Source: Hamadaea sp. (GTDB taxonomy: Bacteria; Actinomycetota; Actinomycetes; Mycobacteriales; Micromonosporaceae). Taken from it: a DNA stretch of 64,000 bases. The notes under the pieces are model-generated. The model did not search any database. It worked only from the letters and a program-made list of their open reading frames with translations, and was not told where the DNA came from. Where the stretch lies: assembly GCF_013362815.1 (NCBI RefSeq), contig NZ_JABFVK010000031.1, positions 173,366-237,365 of the forward strand, in the 5' to 3' direction. Both the position numbers and the translations under genes were made by a program. How positions within the stretch are numbered: the first letter of the stretch is position 1; each line of letters starts with the position of its first letter. Positions 32,471 to 40,723 of this stretch are shown piece after piece.

Positions 32471-34425
32471 CCGCGACGCTCGCCACCGACGCGGCGGCCG
32501 CCGAGGGCGTACGCCTTCAGCTCCTGAAGGCCGGCGACGAAGGCGAGACCCTGTTTCTGGTACCAGGCGTGGAAGGCGACATCGGCGAGCTGATCCCGGC
32601 GGTGTCGGCGATGACCGGCCCGCAACGGGTCTACGGGCTGATGCCGGTGCTGCCGGACGCGATCGGGCTACCCGCCGCGGCCGCCCAGGTCGTGACGGCC
32701 ATCCGGGGTCTGCAACCGGCCGGTCCGTACCGGGTCGGCGGTTACTCGTTCGGGGCACTGCTCGCTCTGGAAGTCGCCCAGCAGCTGCGGGCGGCGGGGG
32801 AGAGCGTCGAGGCGCTCTTCCTCATCGAGGGCGTCTACGACGAGCGCTTCTGGCCGCGCAAGATGTGGGTACGCGCGCTCGTGCGGCGTACCGGCTGGCA
32901 GTTGGGGCGCATCGTGCGGATGCGGCCGCTCGCGGCGATCGCCGAGATCCGGTTGCGCGGCGTACGCCTCCTGCGGCGACTGGTGCGGCGGAACGCGAAG
33001 ACCCCGGACGCGGTGCGGGACGTGGCGAGCGCCGAGACGCTTTCGGCTCTTTATGCGTACCGGTCGATGGCGGCCTATCAACCGCGGACCTATCCGGGGA
33101 CGCTGACCTTGATCGCCACCTCGCAGGACCGGCACTTCGGCTGCGACGTGGCCCGGCTGTGGGCGGGCCTGGCCGACCGCGTGGTCGTGCAGCGCGTCGA
33201 CGGCGACCACCTTGCGATCGTGCGGGAGCCCGCGGCGGTGGCCGCGGTGGCGGCGGCGATCGACCACGGCCTGGCGATGGCCCAGCCTGAGTGGCCTGGT
33301 GTGCGGCCGCGGCCCGGTTTCGAGCGGCCGATGATCCTGACCACGATGCGCTGGTATGCCTCGGCCAGGCTGGCGCACGCGCTGATCGAGGCGGGCTTCG
33401 AGGTGTCGGCCTGCCGGCCTCGCGGGCACGTGCTGGGAGTGATCGACGGCCTGACCGCCGATTCCCAGCTGAACCGGTTGTGGCGGCGGCGATCGCTGGT
33501 GGCTGCGATCCGGCGGGCGCAACCGGACATCATCCTGCCGGACGACGAGCGCGCGCTGGCGTTGCTGCGACGGGTGCACGAGGCGGTCCGGATCTCCGAT
33601 CCGGAGCTGGCGGCGCTCATCGGACGATCGCTTGGCGACACTGCACAATGGACAGCCGTGACGTCGCGCGCCGGGCTGGCGGCCACCGCCCGGGACCTCG
33701 GCGTGACCGTGCCCGACACCGTGGTGGTCGCCGACCCGGCGGGATTGGCCGACCGGCCCTTGCCGTACGCGTTGAAGACCGACGGCAGCTGGGGCGGCCG
33801 GGGCGTCGCCTTCGTCCACTCGGCCGGCGACGTCCGCCCGGCCTGGAACTCGGTCGCGAACCCGCCGAGCCTGCCCAGGGCACTCAAGCGGTTGCTCGTC
33901 AACTTCGAGGCTGCGCCGTTGGCCGCCTGGGCCCGGCGCGTACGCCCCGTGGTGAACGCGCAAGGCTTCGTCGACGGCCGCGAAGGAATCGTCACGGCGG
34001 CCTGCTTCGAGGGTCAGGTGACCCGGTTGGTCTGCCTCCAGGTCGAGGAAGCCTCCGAACCCCGTGGACCGGCGGCGGTGATCAGCGTCATCGACCATCC
34101 GCAGATGGCCTCGGCGGCTCGCGTACTGGTGGAACGGTTGGGGTTCACCGGCTTCTGCGGCTTCGACTTCATGATCGCTCCGACGGGCGAAGCCTTCCTG
34201 CTGGAGATCAACGCCCGTGTCACGCCTACCTGCCATCTGCTGGTCGAGGGCCTGTCGCCGGCCGGTCGCGTGCTGGCGTTGTTCCCGGCTCCGGCGGGGA
34301 CCGACCCGGCGATCGTCGACCAGCCCTGCCGAGTGCCTGCCCTCGCACGCAGTGTCGGGTCGGTGCTGGCTCGCAGACAGCGGCGGTCGGCTCGCATTGC
34401 TCGGCGACTTCGGATCGCCCGCTAG
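32467..34425 (+). CDS. fusion of NRPS-type thioesterase and ATP-grasp ligase
   Basis: A 652-residue cytoplasmic protein. Residues about 15-265 form an alpha/beta-hydrolase thioesterase of the NRPS/PKS type: GLQPAGPYRVGGYSFGALLAL with nucleophile Ser 94, and VDGDHLAIVREP with the catalytic His near 246. Residues about 290-625 form an ATP-grasp domain: DIILPDDERAL, LPYALKTDGSWGGRGVAFVHS for ATP binding, and FDFMIAPTGEAFLLEINARVTPTCH with the metal-binding Glu and Asn. A thioesterase releases acyl groups from a carrier thioester, and an ATP-grasp domain makes amide or similar bonds through an acyl phosphate, so one chain could move an acyl group onto an amine. No carrier protein or adenylation gene is adjacent. 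It is coupled to the flavin oxidoreductase gene and ends before a long hairpin. Confidence 0.85.
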   Translation: MTATLATDAAAAEGVRLQLLKAGDEGETLFLVPGVEGDIGELIPAVSAMTGPQRVYGLMPVLPDAIGLPAAAAQVVTAIRGLQPAGPYRVGGYSFGALLALEVAQQLRAAGESVEALFLIEGVYDERFWPRKMWVRALVRRTGWQLGRIVRMRPLAAIAEIRLRGVRLLRRLVRRNAKTPDAVRDVASAETLSALYAYRSMAAYQPRTYPGTLTLIATSQDRHFGCDVARLWAGLADRVVVQRVDGDHLAIVREPAAVAAVAAAIDHGLAMAQPEWPGVRPRPGFERPMILTTMRWYASARLAHALIEAGFEVSACRPRGHVLGVIDGLTADSQLNRLWRRRSLVAAIRRAQPDIILPDDERALALLRRVHEAVRISDPELAALIGRSLGDTAQWTAVTSRAGLAATARDLGVTVPDTVVVADPAGLADRPLPYALKTDGSWGGRGVAFVHSAGDVRPAWNSVANPPSLPRALKRLLVNFEAAPLAAWARRVRPVVNAQGFVDGREGIVTAACFEGQVTRLVCLQVEEASEPRGPAAVISVIDHPQMASAARVLVERLGFTGFCGFDFMIAPTGEAFLLEINARVTPTCHLLVEGLSPAGRVLALFPAPAGTDPAIVDQPCRVPALARSVGSVLARRQRRSARIARRLRIAR

Positions 34426-34443
34426 CCCCTCAATCCCTTGGGC

Positions 34444-34504
34444 GCTGGATCAGGGTTCTGGGTCGAATCATGGCGCAAGATTCGATCCAGAACCCTGATC
34501 CAGC
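34444..34504. terminator. 26-bp hairpin between convergent genes
   Basis: Arms 34444-34469 and 34479-34504 pair over 26 bp with one mismatch (cores GGATCAGGGTTCTGG and CCAGAACCCTGATCC); the loop is nine bases. It lies between the thioesterase/ATP-grasp and pectate lyase stops and can serve both directions. Confidence 0.75.
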
Positions 34505-34514
34505 ACTCGTTCAG

Positions 34515-35546
34515 CTAGATCTTGCCGGTGCCGGCGCCCGAGGTGACGATCGACTTCACCGACGAGTTCGCGTCCACCGTGTACGCGTACGGGATGGCCG
34601 CGACGCTGGCCCCGTTACGGGCCGCCGGGGTGCCGGAGTTCACGAGGTAGTTGTTCAGCAGCTTGATGTTGCCCGAGGGCGAGCTGCCGGTCTGCGACAC
34701 CGCCGAGTTCGGCGTGTTCTCGAAGTAGTTGCGCTCGAGGTAGACGCCCGCGTTGCAGGTGGACGCCACGCCGTAGGTGCCGGAGTTGTAGTAGTAGTTG
34801 TTGTAGACGTGCACCGGGTTGCCGAAGCGTACCCGCGGGCCACGCTGGTCGCAGTTGTTGAACCAGTTGTGGTGGTAGGTGATGCGCAGGTGGCCGGTGT
34901 CCTCCGACGCGTTGTCGTCGCTGTGGCCGACGAGCGAGCACTTGATGTGATCGTGGAACTTGTTCCAGGACACCGTGATGTAGTCACCGGCGTGCGTGAT
35001 GTCGAGCAGGCCGTCGTAGTAGTCGGTGCCGTGGCTCGTGTCGCTCGACAGGTCGTTGTGGTCGATCCAGAGCCGGGTCGACTTCTCGACGTGGATCGCG
35101 TCGCCGTTGCCGACGCTCGCCGGTACCTTGGCGATGACCAGGTTGCGGATGATGACGTTGCTGACGCTCTTGAGCCTCAGCCCGCAACCGGTGAGCCCGG
35201 AGTTCGAGCCCACGCCGATGATCGTCTTGTTGGACGCCACCGTGATCTCGCTGGAGCAGGTGAACTTTCCGCTCACCTGGATGATCTGCTTCGTGCTGGA
35301 ACCGGCCGCGCTCGCCAGGGCGGACGCGCTGGTGACGGTGACGGTCGAGCCGCCGCTGCCGCCGGTCGTGCCGCCGCCCTGGGTGGCCCAGCCTTCGAGG
35401 TTGAAGGTGGCCGCCGAGGCGGGTGCGGCCGAGACCGCGAGTCCGGCCGCGACGAGGGCGATCGTCCCGGCCAGTGCCAGAAGCCTTCCGTGGAGCGGGT
35501 TGTGCGACGGTCTTCCGTGGAGTGGGTTGTGCGAGGGAGACGTCAT
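34515..35546 (-). CDS. secreted pectate lyase, family PL1
   Basis: A 343-residue exported polysaccharide lyase that would cut polygalacturonate by beta-elimination with calcium. The signal peptide ends SAAPASAA (about residue 46). The parallel-beta-helix blocks are TIIGVGSNSGLTGCGLRLKSVSNVIIRNL, DAIHVEKSTRLWIDHNDLSS, DYYDGLLDITHAGDYITVSWNKF (calcium carboxylates) and RGPRVRFGNPVHVYNNYYYN, which holds the catalytic Arg region. The N-terminus before the hydrophobic core is lengthened by a 9-residue tandem duplication (SHNPLHGR units). GGAGG lies six bases before the ATG. A strong TTGACA/TACCTT promoter and a LacI-type palindrome lie upstream. Confidence 0.94.
   Translation of the reverse strand: MTSPSHNPLHGRPSHNPLHGRLLALAGTIALVAAGLAVSAAPASAATFNLEGWATQGGGTTGGSGGSTVTVTSASALASAAGSSTKQIIQVSGKFTCSSEITVASNKTIIGVGSNSGLTGCGLRLKSVSNVIIRNLVIAKVPASVGNGDAIHVEKSTRLWIDHNDLSSDTSHGTDYYDGLLDITHAGDYITVSWNKFHDHIKCSLVGHSDDNASEDTGHLRITYHHNWFNNCDQRGPRVRFGNPVHVYNNYYYNSGTYGVASTCNAGVYLERNYFENTPNSAVSQTGSSPSGNIKLLNNYLVNSGTPAARNGASVAAIPYAYTVDANSSVKSIVTSGAGTGKI
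35485..35536. repeat. 27-bp tandem duplication in the pectate lyase N-terminus
   Basis: Two 27-bp units (from 35485 and from 35512) differ at few positions and encode a duplicated nine-residue SHNPLHGR unit ahead of the signal-peptide core. The frame is kept. Confidence 0.85.
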
Positions 35547-35615
35547 GAATGACCTCCGGTGGGATCTGCGCGCCGTCCGCCGGGTGCGTGGGCGCGCAGG
35601 GGCGGTTGTGATGTT

Positions 35616-35667
35616 GGAAAGCGCTTTCCTGACTCAGTAAGGTATCGACGTCGTTCTAATTTGTCAA
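35616..35667 (-). promoter_or_regulatory. pectate lyase promoter and LacI-type operator
   Basis: On the minus strand TTGACA (35667-35662) and TACCTT (35644-35639) are exactly 17 bp apart. Nine bases downstream is the perfect 14-bp palindrome GGAAAGCGCTTTCC (35616-35629), the form used by LacI-family sugar repressors. It differs from the CebR boxes at the GH3 and GH6 genes, so a second repressor is implied. Confidence 0.82.
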
Positions 35668-35691
35668 CGATGGATCCCCTATGCTCGCCAG

Positions 35692-36018
35692 GTGGGACGT
35701 AGATGGGATCTGCTCGCGGCGATCGCGGCCGTGACCGCTGCGGTCATGCTGACCGCGTACGTCGTCATCATGCGCGGCCAGGGCGACCCGCCACTGTGGT
35801 GGGTGGTCCTCGCGCTCGGTCTCTCGGTGATTCTCTGCGGGTACGCCGTCGACCGGCAGCGTCCGCATCGGCGCGGTCTGCTCAGCTTCGCCGGGGTGGT
35901 GCTGGTGATCCTCGGCGTGCTCAGTCTGCTGTCGATCGGCTGCCCGATCCTGATCGCCGGAGTCACCGCGCTCATCGCCGCGATCACCGCCGGTCGCGCT
36001 CCCGCCGACCCCTCATGA
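35692..36018 (+). CDS. small three-helix membrane protein
   Basis: A 108-residue protein with three hydrophobic segments (about 7-27 LLAAIAAVTAAVMLTAYVVI, 34-52 PLWWVVLALGLSVILCGY, 63-100 LSFAGVVLVILGVLSLLSIG onward). I recognise no family. The GTG lies six bases after TATGCT (35680-35685), so it appears leaderless and divergent from the pectate lyase promoter. Confidence 0.6.
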   Translation: MGRRWDLLAAIAAVTAAVMLTAYVVIMRGQGDPPLWWVVLALGLSVILCGYAVDRQRPHRRGLLSFAGVVLVILGVLSLLSIGCPILIAGVTALIAAITAGRAPADPS

Positions 36019-36198
36019 TCGTCGGGTTCCGACAGTCTTGGCAGCGCTGGGCGGCGGGTGGTACGTCACGCACCTCTCGGCGACAGGATGACGTCGATGG
36101 CGTACCACCGGCGGTCGCTCGCCTTGACCGCCGGCGACCGCTCGCCTTGACCACCGGTGGTCGCTGCCGGCGAGCGAAGGCCCGCCGATGAGGTCCTC
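36019..36198. repeat. intergenic region rich in short repeats
   Basis: The spacer holds a 19-bp direct repeat with one mismatch (CGCTCGCCTTGACCGCCGG at 36116-36134 and its copy at 36139-36157) and an inverted pair GGTGGTACG / CGTACCACC (36057-36065 and 36101-36109). A further CCGGTGG/GCCGGCGAGCG segment can fold back on these. No gene is seen in it. Confidence 0.6.
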
Positions 36199-36936
36199 AT
36201 GACCGGACTGCGCATCGCGGCCTGTCAGACGCCGGAGATTCTCGGCGATGTCGACGCCGCGCTGACCTGCGTCGAAGACTTCGCGCGCCAGGCCGGCGAC
36301 GCCGATCTGCTGCTGTTCCCGGAGTGCTTTCTGCAGGGCTACCTCGTTGAAGCCGCCCACCTGAACCGGTACGCCGTCGACCTGCGGTCGGCCGAGTTCG
36401 CCGCCGTGCGGCGTCGCCTCGCCGGGATCGAAGCCACCCTGGTGATCGGCTTGATCGAGCGGGCCGGGGATTGCCTCTACAACACGGCGGTCGTGCTCGA
36501 CCGGGGAGACCTGTCCGGCCGCTATCGCAAGACCCACCTCGTAGCGGGTGAGTCCATCTTCCAGCCGGGTGCGGACTACCCGGTCTTCGATCGCCGGGGC
36601 GTACGCCTCGGGATCAACATCTGCTACGACGCCCAGTTCGCCGAGGCCGCCGCCGCAGTCGCCGCCCAGGGCGCGGAGGTGCTGCTGTTGCCGGCCCAGA
36701 ACATGATGCGCCGGGCCAACGCCGAGATCTGGCGCGACAGGCACAACGAGATCCGCAAGCAGCGCGTACGCGAAACCGGCATGTGGCTGTTCTCCGCCGA
36801 CGTCACCGGCGAGCGCGACGGCGAACGGATCGGCTACGGCCCGACCTGCGCCATCAGCCCGGACGGCGACGTCGTCGCCCAAGTGCCCCTGCTGACGGAG
36901 GGTCACATCACGGTGGAAGTCCGCAGTTCCCGCTGA
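36199..36936 (+). CDS. nitrilase-superfamily carbon-nitrogen hydrolase
   Basis: A 245-residue soluble amidase-type enzyme. The catalytic triad is visible: Glu in LLLFPECFLQGYLV, Lys in SGRYRKTHLV, and Cys in RLGINICYDAQFAEA. The C-terminal block (IRKQRVRETGMWLFSADVTG) is normal. The fold and triad support hydrolysis of an amide or N-carbamoyl compound; the substrate class cannot be fixed. The ATG at 36199 was chosen because the domain begins GLRIAACQTPEI at once; upstream sequence is repetitive. The next gene is an efflux transporter 66 bases downstream, without evident functional link. Confidence 0.87.
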   Translation: MTGLRIAACQTPEILGDVDAALTCVEDFARQAGDADLLLFPECFLQGYLVEAAHLNRYAVDLRSAEFAAVRRRLAGIEATLVIGLIERAGDCLYNTAVVLDRGDLSGRYRKTHLVAGESIFQPGADYPVFDRRGVRLGINICYDAQFAEAAAAVAAQGAEVLLLPAQNMMRRANAEIWRDRHNEIRKQRVRETGMWLFSADVTGERDGERIGYGPTCAISPDGDVVAQVPLLTEGHITVEVRSSR

Positions 36937-37002
36937 TACCAGGCGCGCTGGATGCGTGAAATGGCCGTTTCGTAACGTACGTACGGCTCGTTAGCAAAGG
37001 CG

Positions 37003-39369
37003 ATGAACGGCACAGCGATGAATGACACAGTGGACATGAAGACACCGAAGGCCAAGCTGGTCACGATCTTCATCGCACTCATGTTGTGCGTACTGCTCGC
37101 CGCGCTGGACCAGACGATCGTGGCGACCGCGCTGCCCACCATCGTCGGCGACCTCGACGGGCTCGATCACATCTCGTGGGTGGTGACGGCGTACCTGCTC
37201 ACCGCCACGGTCACGCTCCCGCTCTACGGCCGCATCGGCGACATCTACGGCCGCAAACCCGTCGTGATCTTCGCGATCGCGGTGTTCCTCATCGGATCGG
37301 CGCTGTGCGGCTGGTCGCACACCATGACCGAGCTCATCGCGTACCGGGCGGTGCAGGGAATCGGCGCAGGCGGGTTGATGGTGCTCGCGCAGGCGATCCT
37401 CGCCGACCTTGTGCCACCCCGGGATCGTGGCCGCTACATGGGCTTCATCGGCGCGGCGTTCGGCGTCGCGTCGGTCGCCGGGCCGCTGCTCGGCGGCTAT
37501 CTCACCGATCACGCGAGCTGGCGGTGGGTGTTCTACATCAACCTGCCGCTCGGGGCGGTCGCCCTCGCGATGATCGCCGTCGTGCTCAAGCTGCCCGCGC
37601 CCACGTCCCGGTCGCGAGTGGATTATCTCGGCGCGGTGCTGCTCTCGGCCGCGGTCACCTGCCTGGTCCTCGTCACGTCCTGGGGAGGCAGCGAGTACGC
37701 CTGGAGCAGCGCGCAGATCCGCTGGTTGCTGGCGGCCACCCTCGGATTCACGGTGTTGTGGCTGGTCAGCGCCCGATTCTCGGCGCAGCCGATCCTGCCG
37801 CTGCGGTTGTTCCGGGACCGGACCTTCGCACTGTCCTCCGTCGCCAGCATCGCCGTCGGCGTCGCGATGTTCGGGTCGATCAGTTACCTGCCGATCTTCA
37901 TGCAGGTCGTCACCGGGGCCGACGCGACGAACTCCGGTCTGCTGATGTTGCCGCTGGTCGCCGGCATCTTGGTGACCGCGATCGCGTCCGGTCAGCTGAT
38001 CAGCCGGACCGGCCGGTACAAGGCGTACCCGATCGCGGGCGCCATCCTGACCGGGCTCGGCCTGTGGCTCCTGTCCACCCTGGACGAACACAGCACCCGT
38101 ACGCTGATCAGCGCGTACATGGTCGTCGTCGGGCTCGGCATCGGCCTGATCATGCAGGTGCTCGTGCTCGTCGTGCAGAACACCGCCGAACGCGGCGACC
38201 TCGGGGTGGCGACCTCCGCCATCACGTTCGTCCGCCAGGTCGGCGGCGCGCTCGGCGTGGCCGTCTGCGGTTCGCTGTTCACGACGAGGCTCTACGACGC
38301 GCTCGCCCGCGAACTGCCCGGCATGCCGATCACCGGCGGCGTCGGCTCGCTGACCCCGGCCCGGCTGGCCGAGCTGCCCGACGCCGTACGCGACGGGATC
38401 GCCCGGGCGTTCGCCGACGCGCTCCCGCCGATCTTCCTAGCCTTGGTTCCGTTGCTGATCGTGGCGCTGATCTGCGTCGGCGTGCTGCCCGCCGTGTCTC
38501 TGCGTATGCACGACGCCCCGGTGGTCGAGGCGGCCCATCTCCTGTCCGGGATCGTTCGCAACGCCACCGGTACGCCGTTGCCTCGAGTCCGGCTCAGCCT
38601 GCTCGCCACCGACGGGGAACTGCTCGCCACCACCACGAGCGACGAGAACGGAGCCTTCGCCGTCGGCGCCCCACGAGCGGGGAGTCACGTGCTGGTCGCC
38701 GCAGCCGAGGGATACCGCCCCGAAGCGTCACGAGTGCAGCTCGCCACCACGGCGTACCACGAGATCCTGCTGACGGGAGCGGCGACGCTGGTCGTGGCTA
38801 CGCGCGTGCCGGGAGCCGCCGCGAGCCTGACCGACGACGTGGGCCGGCAGACCGCGACGGCGCGGGCCGACGACGCGGGCCGGATCGTGCTGGAACGGCT
38901 CGAAGCCGGCAGCTACACGCTGGCCGTGACCGCCGAGGGGCATCGACCCGGTGCTATGGCGATCACGCTGACCCCGGGCGACACTGTGGAGCGTGAGCTG
39001 ACCCTGCGCCGCTCGGCGACGGTGGCCGGGACGGTCCGCGCGCCCGACGGCCAGCCGCTGAAGGACGCACTGGTCGTGGTGCTGGACGCGGCCGGAACCG
39101 TGCGCGGCAGTACGCACACCGACACCACGGGCGTCTTCGCGGTCGACGACCTGGCCGACGGCGCTTACACCCTCGTGGCCAGCGGTTACGGCCCGGCTGC
39201 GATCGGCGTACGCATCGACGGGCCGGGCCGGGTGGACACTTCCATCACGCTGGGACGAGAGGCCGGGCAGCAGCCTGCCGGGCGGCACGCCCAGGAGCCG
39301 TACCCGGACCAGCCGCACGCCGGCTGGCACGCGGTGACGCCGAGCCGCCCGATCCGCGTCTCCCGTTGA
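37003..39369 (+). CDS. DHA2-type MFS transporter fused to carboxypeptidase-regulatory-like domains
   Basis: A 788-residue protein. Residues about 20-510 form a 14-helix drug:H+ antiporter of the EmrB/QacA type, with motif C-like GFIGAAFGVASVAGPLLGGYL, motif A GRIGDIYGRK and the DQTIVATALPTI signature of helix 1. Residues about 525-765 are three beta-sandwich units of the carboxypeptidase-regulatory/CNA-B type (LSGIVRNATGTPLPRVRLSLL, AASLTDDVGRQTATARADDAG, VAGTVRAPDGQPLKDALVVVLDAAG). DHA2 transporters normally end at helix 14, with the tail inside the cell, so the cytoplasmic placement of such domains is odd. Three in-frame ATGs (37003, 37018, 37033) leave the exact start open. It probably exports a toxic organic compound. 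Confidence 0.88.
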   Translation: MNGTAMNDTVDMKTPKAKLVTIFIALMLCVLLAALDQTIVATALPTIVGDLDGLDHISWVVTAYLLTATVTLPLYGRIGDIYGRKPVVIFAIAVFLIGSALCGWSHTMTELIAYRAVQGIGAGGLMVLAQAILADLVPPRDRGRYMGFIGAAFGVASVAGPLLGGYLTDHASWRWVFYINLPLGAVALAMIAVVLKLPAPTSRSRVDYLGAVLLSAAVTCLVLVTSWGGSEYAWSSAQIRWLLAATLGFTVLWLVSARFSAQPILPLRLFRDRTFALSSVASIAVGVAMFGSISYLPIFMQVVTGADATNSGLLMLPLVAGILVTAIASGQLISRTGRYKAYPIAGAILTGLGLWLLSTLDEHSTRTLISAYMVVVGLGIGLIMQVLVLVVQNTAERGDLGVATSAITFVRQVGGALGVAVCGSLFTTRLYDALARELPGMPITGGVGSLTPARLAELPDAVRDGIARAFADALPPIFLALVPLLIVALICVGVLPAVSLRMHDAPVVEAAHLLSGIVRNATGTPLPRVRLSLLATDGELLATTTSDENGAFAVGAPRAGSHVLVAAAEGYRPEASRVQLATTAYHEILLTGAATLVVATRVPGAAASLTDDVGRQTATARADDAGRIVLERLEAGSYTLAVTAEGHRPGAMAITLTPGDTVERELTLRRSATVAGTVRAPDGQPLKDALVVVLDAAGTVRGSTHTDTTGVFAVDDLADGAYTLVASGYGPAAIGVRIDGPGRVDTSITLGREAGQQPAGRHAQEPYPDQPHAGWHAVTPSRPIRVSR

Positions 39370-39524
39370 CTTCCCCTTCTAGGCGGGTACGGTCCAGCCG
39401 TCGGCGTAGGTCGATCATCGCATGCCCAGCAACTGCGTTTCGGCTCGCGAGCCCGGTCGTGCGGGTGCCCGATCATGGGGTTAGCGTCACGGGGTACGTG
39501 AACCCCCGATGAAGGGAACGTGAC

Positions 39525-40364
39525 GTGACTTCACGATCCTGGCGCTCACCACGCCGTTTGATCACCACCTCGCTGCTGGCTGTCGTGCTGGTCGGCGTAG
39601 GTGGGCTGGCCTCCGCGGCGACCCCGCAGCCGGCCATCAAGACCATCACCCCGAAGTACGCCGAGCAGGTCACCAACATCGACGTCCTGCGCCAGCAGCT
39701 TCGGAATTACTACGGCGACCCACTCGGCAGCGGCATCGCCGCCCCCGACGGCAACTACGCCGACGAGGCCCGCAAGGTCGCGGCGGCGGGCCGGCGGTGG
39801 CTGGACGCCGTGCGGCACCAGCCCGGCGAGAACAAGGCGATCGTGCTCGACGTCGACGACACGACCCTGTTGACCTGGAACTACGAGGTGTTCAGCAACT
39901 GGGCGTACAACCCGGCGACGAACGGGCAGTTCGTGACCGAGCAGCGATTCCCGGCCGTCTTCGGCATGGTCGACCTCGTCCGGTACGCCCAAGAGCAGGG
40001 CTTCGCCGTGTTCTTCCTGACCGGGCGTCCGCTCGCGCAGGAGCCGGCCACGCTCGGCAACCTCACCTCCGACGGGGTGGGCGTCGACGCGGGCTATCCC
40101 ACGCCGACCACCCTGGTCGACGGCGAGGACGGCCTGTTCACGAAGCCGCCGGTCGCCCAGTACCCCGACTATCTGAAGGCGGCGTGCGCGGGCGACCCCA
40201 ACGGTTCCTGCACGACGATCCACTACAAGTCGGCCACCCGGGCGCACATCGAGTCGCTGGGTTACGACATCGTCGCGAACTTCGGCGACCAGTTCAGCGA
40301 CCTGGAGGGCGGGTACGCCGACCGCACCTTCAAGCTGCCGAACCCGAACTACTTCCTGCCCTGA
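39525..40364 (+). CDS. secreted HAD-type acid phosphatase
   Basis: A 279-residue exported phosphatase of the plant-vegetative-storage/class B acid phosphatase group. The signal peptide (basic MTSRSWRSPRRLI, hydrophobic LLAVVLVGVGGL, cleavage near ASAATPQ) is clear. Motif I is AIVLDVDDTTLLTWNYE (the nucleophile and acid Asp pair), motif II VFFLTGRP, and IVANFGDQFSDLEGGY is motif IV. It should release phosphate from organic esters outside the cell. The GTG start follows AAGGGA at seven bases. The spacer upstream (39370-39524) shows no gene and no clear Pho box. Confidence 0.9.
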   Translation: MTSRSWRSPRRLITTSLLAVVLVGVGGLASAATPQPAIKTITPKYAEQVTNIDVLRQQLRNYYGDPLGSGIAAPDGNYADEARKVAAAGRRWLDAVRHQPGENKAIVLDVDDTTLLTWNYEVFSNWAYNPATNGQFVTEQRFPAVFGMVDLVRYAQEQGFAVFFLTGRPLAQEPATLGNLTSDGVGVDAGYPTPTTLVDGEDGLFTKPPVAQYPDYLKAACAGDPNGSCTTIHYKSATRAHIESLGYDIVANFGDQFSDLEGGYADRTFKLPNPNYFLP

Positions 40365-40723
40365 TGAATCCATGACGCGGACGGTGACACGTAGCGTGGC
40401 CGCGGCTGTCGAGAACCCCGTGACAGCGATAACGGCTCCGTAACACCCGGCCGGCCGGCCGAGAGAGCGGCGGGGCACTCGTTTACGCAGGCGAGTGCCC
40501 CGCCGCTCGGCAGTGGTGGGCCTCTTCGACACCGGTTCGACGCTGTTGACAGCGATGTTCGTCACTACCCAGGATGTGGCGCATCGCCAGGGATGCATAT
40601 TGCGTCGATGGCGTCGACAACCGAAGACCGTCGGCAACGGGGGCCGTACGTTCGTTTCGTTCGATCCCTGGACCGGTGGGCCGATTCGGGTGCTGTGCAC
40701 CTGGTCCTGGGGAGGATTCGGCG
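40365..40723 (+). promoter_or_regulatory. intergenic region with terminator and promoter of the RHS gene
   Basis: A perfect 17-bp hairpin with a 10-base loop (40465-40481 / 40492-40508; core GAGCGGCGGGGCACTCG) should stop transcription from the phosphatase gene. Downstream, TTGACA (40546-40551) is 18 bp from CAGGAT (40570-40575), a plausible promoter leaving an about 140-base leader before the RHS start. The open frame from 40574 reads through this leader but has no signal-peptide logic, so it is treated as untranslated. Confidence 0.7.

Noticed and set aside
39370..39524. Pho box ahead of the acid phosphatase
   Set aside because: The GTGAAC/GTGAC words are not arranged as direct 11-bp repeats, so PhoP control is not supported.
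40465..40508. Perfect hairpin after the phosphatase gene as a mobile repeat
   Set aside because: Its position right after the gene and before a promoter is explained by a terminator; no second copy was seen in the window.
40574..40723. Upstream ATG extension of the RHS gene
   Set aside because: The signal peptide and the GGGGAGG site both place the start at the TTG at 40724, and the 40574 ATG overlaps the predicted -10.
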